Shown in pieces: positions 59,656 to 64,000 of a stretch of DNA of 64,000 nt. This stretch comes from Polyangiaceae bacterium (GTDB lineage Bacteria > Myxococcota_A > Polyangia > Polyangiales > Polyangiaceae): positions 1 through 64,000 of the forward strand of contig JABFXY010000169.1 in NCBI GenBank assembly GCA_013361525.1, read 5' to 3'. The notes under the pieces were generated by a model that saw only the letters and a program-made list of their open reading frames with translations, did not search any database and was not told the origin of the DNA. The stretch's first letter is position 1. Each line of letters starts with the position of its first letter. A program made the position numbers and the translations under genes.

Positions 59656-59685
59656 ACCTTAGTCCGACCCCCGCGGGAAGTACAA
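59656..59685 (-). promoter_or_regulatory. Candidate promoter of the desaturase gene
   Basis: On the minus strand TTGTAC (59685-59680), an 18-bp spacer and TAAGGT (59661-59656) match a sigma-70-like promoter, with a predicted transcript start about ten bases before ATG 59638. The leader would be too short for a standard ribosome site. Confidence 0.4.
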
Positions 59686-59800
59686 GCGATCCCCGGTGCG
59701 TAAACCCCTACGCTCGCGACGCCGGCCCGTCGGGCGTCCGCCGAGGTGCGACAACGAAAGCCGTCGTCGTCGGACTTGGTGATATCGTCCGCCGCAACGC

Positions 59801-60508
59801 ATGCGAACCCTCTGCATCGACATCGGCGGCACGGGTATCAAAGGCAATGTTCTCGACATCACGGGCACCGCGCTCGCCGAGCGCGTCCGGATCGAAACGC
59901 CGCGCCCTGCGACGCCCACCGAGGTGATCGCCACCGCGGTCGAGGTCGGTCGAAGGCTCGGCGCGTTCGATAGAATCTCCTGCGGATTTCCGGGCGTCGT
60001 CGAGCACGGCGTGGTGCGGACTGCTCCGAACCTCGACGGTGAGTGGAATGGTTATCCGCTCGCAGACGAGCTCGAAAAGAGGCTCGGCAAGCCGTGCCGG
60101 GCCGCGAACGACGCGGATCTCCACGGCCTCGCCGCCATCGAGGGCCACGGCGTCGAGATGGTGCTCACCCTCGGCACCGGGATGGGAAGTGGGCTCTACA
60201 TCGACGGTCGCTGCGTCTGGAACCTCGAGCTCGGGCACCACAACTACGAGGGCGACGAGACCTATGAAGACCGCGTGAGCGACGCGGTCCGCAAGAAGAT
60301 CGGTAACAAGAAATGGCGCCGGCGCGTGGGCGCGATCGTCTCCAGGCTCGCACCGATCTTCAACTACCGCCGGCTCTACCTCGGGGGCGGCAACGCCGCC
60401 CGCCTCATTCCCGCCGATTTGCCGGCGAACGTCGCCATCGTCGACAACAAGCTCGGTATCACCGGCGGGCTCAAGCTCTGGGCGGAAGACAGAACGATCG
60501 TGCCCTGA
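59801..60508 (+). CDS. ROK family sugar kinase (polyphosphate glucokinase-like)
   Basis: A 235-residue ASKHA kinase. The phosphate-1 loop is 'IDIGGTGIKGNVLDITG' (about residues 6-22), 'AANDADLHGLAAIEG' holds the catalytic Asp region, and the phosphate-2 loop 'LTLGTGMGSGLYID' follows. The size and the 'NDADLHGLA' form resemble polyphosphate/ATP-glucokinases (PPGK), which are about 240-260 residues. The substrate is inferred to be glucose or a related hexose. It is divergent from the desaturase by 162 bp, and TATCGT precedes the ATG by twelve bases. Its stop lies six bases from the end of the convergent C45 gene. Confidence 0.88.
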   Translation: MRTLCIDIGGTGIKGNVLDITGTALAERVRIETPRPATPTEVIATAVEVGRRLGAFDRISCGFPGVVEHGVVRTAPNLDGEWNGYPLADELEKRLGKPCRAANDADLHGLAAIEGHGVEMVLTLGTGMGSGLYIDGRCVWNLELGHHNYEGDETYEDRVSDAVRKKIGNKKWRRRVGAIVSRLAPIFNYRRLYLGGGNAARLIPADLPANVAIVDNKLGITGGLKLWAEDRTIVP

Positions 60509-60514
60509 AACGGG

Positions 60515-62284
60515 CTACGGCATCACGACATCGCCGAGCGACATCTCGACGTGCACGCGGCGCGCAGCGCGGGCGTTGAACGGCGACTTCAAGCCGCGCT
60601 TCGCCGCCTCGTGCACCGGGCGATCGGCGGCGCGACCGAGACAGGTTCGATAGTCGGCGATCGCCTGATCGCGACGGCCGTCGAGGTCGTGCGCGCGACC
60701 TCTCCAGAGATGGAACGCGGAGACACGCTCGACGTCCGGGTGGCCGATTTCGATCGCGCGCGAGAGCGCCGCCATGGCGCGTGCCGGGCGATTGGCCTCG
60801 ATCGCTAGGTACCCGAGCGTGGCTGCGTACACCGATTGCGTTGGAGCCGCCGCGACCGCCTCGTCGAGCGCAGCCATCGCGCCATCGACGTCCGAGCCGT
60901 CGATGTATGCGACGTACGCCGCGCGAAAATGCGAGAAAGCAGCGTCTTCTGCAGAGCCGGTGCCTTCGACCGAGAACGACCCGGCCTCCGGCGCATACCC
61001 GCGCTTCGCGAGGGAGAACGGCACGAAGCGGCCGCGGCTCACCGGCGCCTCTCCCACGCCGACCCAGACGATTCCGTCCTCGGGACGGAAGACAACGGAG
61101 CCCACCGTCATCACCATCGCGATCGAGTCGCGCACGCGGCAGCGCGCGTCTTTGCCCGAGTCGGCCAAGATCCCCGCCATCGACTGCGCATCGTGTGTGC
61201 CGCGACCTCGCTCGACGAGCTCTTTCGCGCGCTCGTAGCGACCGAGGTTGTGTCGCCAATACGAGCCGTAGAGCGCCGTTTCGGTGCTGCCGAGCTCGGC
61301 ATCCAAGTAGATGTTGGCGTACGCGAACGTGGAGCTCGACGGGTCGAGCTCCACGGCGACTTTGCGCTCCGGGTTCTCCTCGAAGCAGAGCACCTGCTTC
61401 GCCTTGCCGTCGGTGATCACGTACGTCCAGCAGCCGATCGATCGGTGGCGGCGGAGGATCGCTTCTGCCTCTGCGAGGTTCTTCGCCTCGCGCATCACGA
61501 TGTCGCCGACGACCCCGATCGGCACACCGCCGAGCGCGGTCCGATCCGTGAACATGTGCTGGTGCACGGTGAGCGTGAGGCCCGCCTCGTTCATCGCGGT
61601 CACGCCGCCGAGCCCGACACCCGCTGCTCCGATCGAGACGTAGCGCTGTCCCTCGTTCGGCGCGTGGAAGATGACGGCGGCGTTGCTCGCCCAGTTTTCC
61701 ACGCCGTAGTAGTCGAAGTTGCGCGCGTGGTAGAGCTTGCCGTCGCGCGTGGCGTCGCCCCACGCGACGGCGCTCGTGCAACCGAGACCGAGTGCGAGGC
61801 GGTGCGCGACGGCGGGACCGGGATCACGGAGACCCTGCAGACGCGCCGTCAGCCAAAGGAGCGAGTCGGGCATCGTGCACCCGCGGAGGAACACATCTTC
61901 GTCGAGGCCTGCTCCACGCGCGATCCCGCGCGCGGTCTCGAGCGCGAAGGGAGGCAGCGCGCGCTCGATGCGCGATCCGATCAGCCGCTGAATCAGCGTG
62001 CCCGCGTGCGGCGCGAAGCTGCCGAGCGGCTTGCCGAGAAGACGCTCCACCATGCGGCGGAAGTACGGGATGGGGCCGCGCGCGACCTGCTCCGCGAGGA
62101 GCGCACCGTGCTGCTCGCCCATCTCCGCGAACGAGCCCTCGAGCGAGAGCACGGCGAGCGGGCCGACGAACGAACAGCTGCCTCGCCCGTGCCGTTTCGC
62201 CACGGATGTCTGCAAACCGTCGGTGCGGCTCGCGCGCGGGGAGGGCGTCGGGTGGTTCGTTTGGGGTGTGCTCGAGTGCCTCAT
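60515..62284 (-). CDS. C45-type Ntn hydrolase (acyltransferase-like) with TPR-like C-terminus
   Basis: A 589-residue protein. The catalytic domain has 'LGLGCTSAVAWGDATRDGKLYHARNFDYYG' with Cys169 at the expected nucleophile position of C45 (isopenicillin-N acyltransferase/AAT) enzymes, where precursor cleavage makes Cys the N-terminus of the small/large chain. 'FAETARGIARGAGLDEDVFL' precedes it. Around residues 470-560 'AALDEAVAAAPTQSVYAATLGYLAIEANRPARAMAALSRAIEIG' looks like TPR units. A weak hydrophobic signal region is present. The ATG overlaps the TGA of the GntR regulator (ATGA), so this enzyme is probably under its control. The substrate is unknown. Confidence 0.82.
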   Translation of the reverse strand: MRHSSTPQTNHPTPSPRASRTDGLQTSVAKRHGRGSCSFVGPLAVLSLEGSFAEMGEQHGALLAEQVARGPIPYFRRMVERLLGKPLGSFAPHAGTLIQRLIGSRIERALPPFALETARGIARGAGLDEDVFLRGCTMPDSLLWLTARLQGLRDPGPAVAHRLALGLGCTSAVAWGDATRDGKLYHARNFDYYGVENWASNAAVIFHAPNEGQRYVSIGAAGVGLGGVTAMNEAGLTLTVHQHMFTDRTALGGVPIGVVGDIVMREAKNLAEAEAILRRHRSIGCWTYVITDGKAKQVLCFEENPERKVAVELDPSSSTFAYANIYLDAELGSTETALYGSYWRHNLGRYERAKELVERGRGTHDAQSMAGILADSGKDARCRVRDSIAMVMTVGSVVFRPEDGIVWVGVGEAPVSRGRFVPFSLAKRGYAPEAGSFSVEGTGSAEDAAFSHFRAAYVAYIDGSDVDGAMAALDEAVAAAPTQSVYAATLGYLAIEANRPARAMAALSRAIEIGHPDVERVSAFHLWRGRAHDLDGRRDQAIADYRTCLGRAADRPVHEAAKRGLKSPFNARAARRVHVEMSLGDVVMP

Positions 62285-63120
62285 CGTGACCTCTTTTCCG
62301 TGGCTGACCCGTTGCCGCGCTTCGATCGCGCGGGCTTCGAAACGTCCGGTGCGGGGGCGCCGCTCGCGAGCGCAGCCGACGCGAGAATGCGTGGAGTGGC
62401 CCACGCGTGGAACGTCGCGACGATCTTCCGCGCGCCCTCCGCGTCCTTCTGCGCGATGAGCTCCACGAGCATGCGCAGACCGTCCACGTGCTCGCGGCTC
62501 GGCGGTCGCGTCGCGACGCTCATCGCCTCGAGCTCGGAGACGACGCGCGTGTTGAAAGCGGCGAGCATCTCGAGGACGGGACTCTTCGCGGCGCGTGCGA
62601 TGGCCAGCGGAAACCGGCGGAGCGTCTTCGCGAAAGCGCGCGGATCCAATAGGTCGTCGGCGAGCTGCTCGACGATCGCTCGAAGCGTTTGAACGTCTGC
62701 GGCCGTGCGCCGAGTCGCCGCGTGCCCGAGCATCTCCACATCCATCGCAGCGCGCAGCTCGAGAAATGACGCGAGGGTCTTTCTATCGACGTGCCCGGGC
62801 CGCGGAACGAGCATCGCGACGAGGACCTCCGGGCTCATCGAGTGGAGCGGGTCGAGGACGACGGTGCCGCGGCGACGGACCGGTCGGACGATCCGGTGAA
62901 CCTCGAGGAGCTTCACCGCCTCACGCAACACGCCGCGGGTGACCCCGTAGGAAGCGGCGAGCTCCTCCTCCTTCGGAAGGAGCGAGCCGACCGCGATTTC
63001 CTGCGTCGCGACGCGCGCGATGAGGTCGCGGGCTACGCGATCCGCCTTTCTCGGCGCGCCTTCGGACAGCGGCAAGCCGTCGTCGTCGGGCTGGTTGCTG
63101 CGGCCGTTCCTTCGGGGCAC
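62281..63120 (-). CDS. GntR/FadR-type transcriptional regulator
   Basis: A 279-residue regulator from GTG 63120. The N-terminal winged helix has 'LLPKEEELAASYGVTRGVLREAVKLLEVHRIVRPVRRRGTVV' (about residues 48-88), with the usual GntR 'LP.E..La...gVSR..lReAl..L'. The C-terminal domain is all-helical (FCD-like: 'ELRAAMDVEMLGHAATRRTAADVQTLRAIVEQLADDLLD' and 'ALARA...VLEMLAAFN'). It overlaps the start of the C45 enzyme by four bases, which indicates a shared operon. A candidate direct repeat CGATGTGT lies twice at about 63159-63177 in its upstream region. Confidence 0.9.
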   Translation of the reverse strand: MPRRNGRSNQPDDDGLPLSEGAPRKADRVARDLIARVATQEIAVGSLLPKEEELAASYGVTRGVLREAVKLLEVHRIVRPVRRRGTVVLDPLHSMSPEVLVAMLVPRPGHVDRKTLASFLELRAAMDVEMLGHAATRRTAADVQTLRAIVEQLADDLLDPRAFAKTLRRFPLAIARAAKSPVLEMLAAFNTRVVSELEAMSVATRPPSREHVDGLRMLVELIAQKDAEGARKIVATFHAWATPRILASAALASGAPAPDVSKPARSKRGNGSATEKRSR

Positions 63121-63332
63121 GCGTCGGACAATACATCGTATCTAATGGAAGTCCACCGATGTGTTCGATGTGTCGAAATCCGACGTTCGCGAGAAGCGGG
63201 ATCGGGCGGGCGGCAAGCGACTTCGGCGCTGTGCCGGTCGTGTGACACACACGCTGTGATCCCGGCGTTCATGGCGCACCGCGCAGGGTCGAAAGCGCTT
63301 CTGGCCCGCCCGTTGCGAGGGTAGGAAAGCGC

Positions 63333-64000
63333 ATGCCGTTGACCATCCGAACGACGAAGACCACCTCCGGAAAGACGCGCCCCGCGCCTGACCAGCTCGG
63401 CTTCGGCAAGTACTTCTCCGACCACATTTTCCTCGCCGACTGGGAAGGCGAGGACGGCTGGAAGAATGCTCGCATCGAGCCGTACGGATCCATCGCGCTC
63501 GACCCTGCTGCGTCGGTCCTCCACTACGGCCAGGCCATGTTCGAAGGCTCGAAGGCCTTTCGGCAGGCGGACGGCAGCGTCGCGTTATTCCGCGTCGATG
63601 CGCACGCAAAGCGCATGCAGCGCGGCGCTTCGCGGTTGTGCATGCCGGCGCTCGAGGTCGAGGATTTCGTCGCGGCGATGCGCGCCTTCGTCGCGGTCGA
63701 GGAGGGCTGGGTGCCGAGCGCCCCCAACACGTCGTTGTATCTCCGGCCCACGATCGTCGCGACCGAGGCGTTCCTCGGTGTTCGCCCGTCGAACCGCTAC
63801 CTGTTCTTCACCATCGGGTCGCCCGTCGGCTCCTACTACGGAGGCGACACGCTCAAGCCCGTCCGCATCTGGGTCGAGCGCGACTACGTGCGCGCGGCGC
63901 GCGGCGGTCTCGGCGCGACCAAGGCCGGCGCCAACTACGCCGCGAGCCTCTACGCCGCGGTGAAGGCGAAGAAGGCGGGCTTCGATCAGGTCCTCTGGCT
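63333..64000 (+). CDS. ilvE: Branched-chain amino acid aminotransferase (truncated by window end)
   Basis: The first 222 codons are visible, from ATG 63333 with an AGGGTAGGAAAGC Shine-Dalgarno. The protein is a PLP-dependent fold IV aminotransferase: 'FGKYFSDHIFLADWEGEDGW', 'HYGQAMFEGSKAFRQADGSVALFRVDAHAKRM' (split), 'LYLRPTIVATEAFLGVRPSNRYLFFTIGSPVGSYY' and the lysine region 'RGGLGATKAGANYAASL', where the Lys in ATKAGANYA is the Schiff-base residue. It interconverts branched-chain amino acids and keto acids. The C-terminal end is not visible. Confidence 0.92.
   Translation, partial: MPLTIRTTKTTSGKTRPAPDQLGFGKYFSDHIFLADWEGEDGWKNARIEPYGSIALDPAASVLHYGQAMFEGSKAFRQADGSVALFRVDAHAKRMQRGASRLCMPALEVEDFVAAMRAFVAVEEGWVPSAPNTSLYLRPTIVATEAFLGVRPSNRYLFFTIGSPVGSYYGGDTLKPVRIWVERDYVRAARGGLGATKAGANYAASLYAAVKAKKAGFDQVLW

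Noticed and set aside
60836..62692. Plus-strand 618-residue open frame opposite the C45 enzyme
   Set aside because: Arg/Ala-rich shadow of the C45 gene; no ribosome site or domain seen.

Overview
The window is high-GC, tightly packed bacterial chromosome and looks like Myxococcota (Polyangia/Sorangiineae-type). The sequence signs are many lipoproteins with Gly/Ser-rich 'GGSGG' spacers after the lipobox, a protein with a MYXO-CTERM-like C-terminus (243 aa, ending at 20609), two eukaryote-like Ser/Thr kinases (one fused to a propeller-like region), a regulatory ATPase of the kind abundant in myxobacteria, and convergent genes that overlap at their 3' ends. I see no rRNA, tRNA, CRISPR array, transposase or prophage. 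About 58 genes are supported; the first (1-489) and the last (from 63333) are cut by the window edges.

Layout. 1-8029 (minus strand): two secreted or lipoprotein genes, then an orphan type VI secretion spike island. Its transcription order is zinc-ribbon membrane protein, LysM/peptidoglycan-binding protein, unrecognised 823-aa protein, VgrG, PAAR-like tip. 8112-15836: methyltransferase, lipoproteins, exonuclease III, a VOC protein, a divergent serine hydrolase/LysR pair and a secreted nucleoside hydrolase. 15900-23200: a polyprenyl-synthetase-like gene behind a strong inverted repeat, a STAS-like protein, a HAD hydrolase, YdcF-like and secreted proteins, a MYXO-CTERM protein, and a dienelactone hydrolase/MarR pair whose opposing start codons overlap. 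23200-32800: S41-like lipoprotein, a large ATPase regulator, a DUF922 protein and a MATE exporter.

33000-46340: Ser/Thr kinase, MgtC, TPR protein with a coupled propeller lipoprotein, then a coupled pair in which a UshA-like/tetraheme cytochrome c lipoprotein overlaps the start of a kinase-propeller fusion. Gcr-type 'recombinase' membrane protein, DUF2252 protein and an MCE protein with a barrel-like C-terminus follow. 46485-55979: unknown proteins, then a complete Mla/Mce-type lipid transport operon (STAS-permease, ATPase, MCE protein, auxiliary lipoprotein), with every junction overlapping, and an M20 peptidase. 55983-64000: lipoprotein metzincin with HEAT-like repeats, a 122-bp hairpin element, fatty acid desaturase, ROK/polyphosphate-glucokinase-like kinase, a GntR regulator overlapping a C45-type Ntn hydrolase, and a truncated branched-chain aminotransferase.

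The themes are envelope and cell-surface functions: type VI delivery, two MCE lipid systems, at least fifteen probable lipoproteins, and signal transduction. The strongest candidates for new biology are the spike island with its unknown 823-aa cargo candidate, the cytochrome/kinase-propeller pair, the MCE-barrel protein, and several well-formed inverted repeats. Several genes also seem to be transcribed from TANNNT hexamers lying 6-12 nt before the start codon, which suggests leaderless mRNAs.
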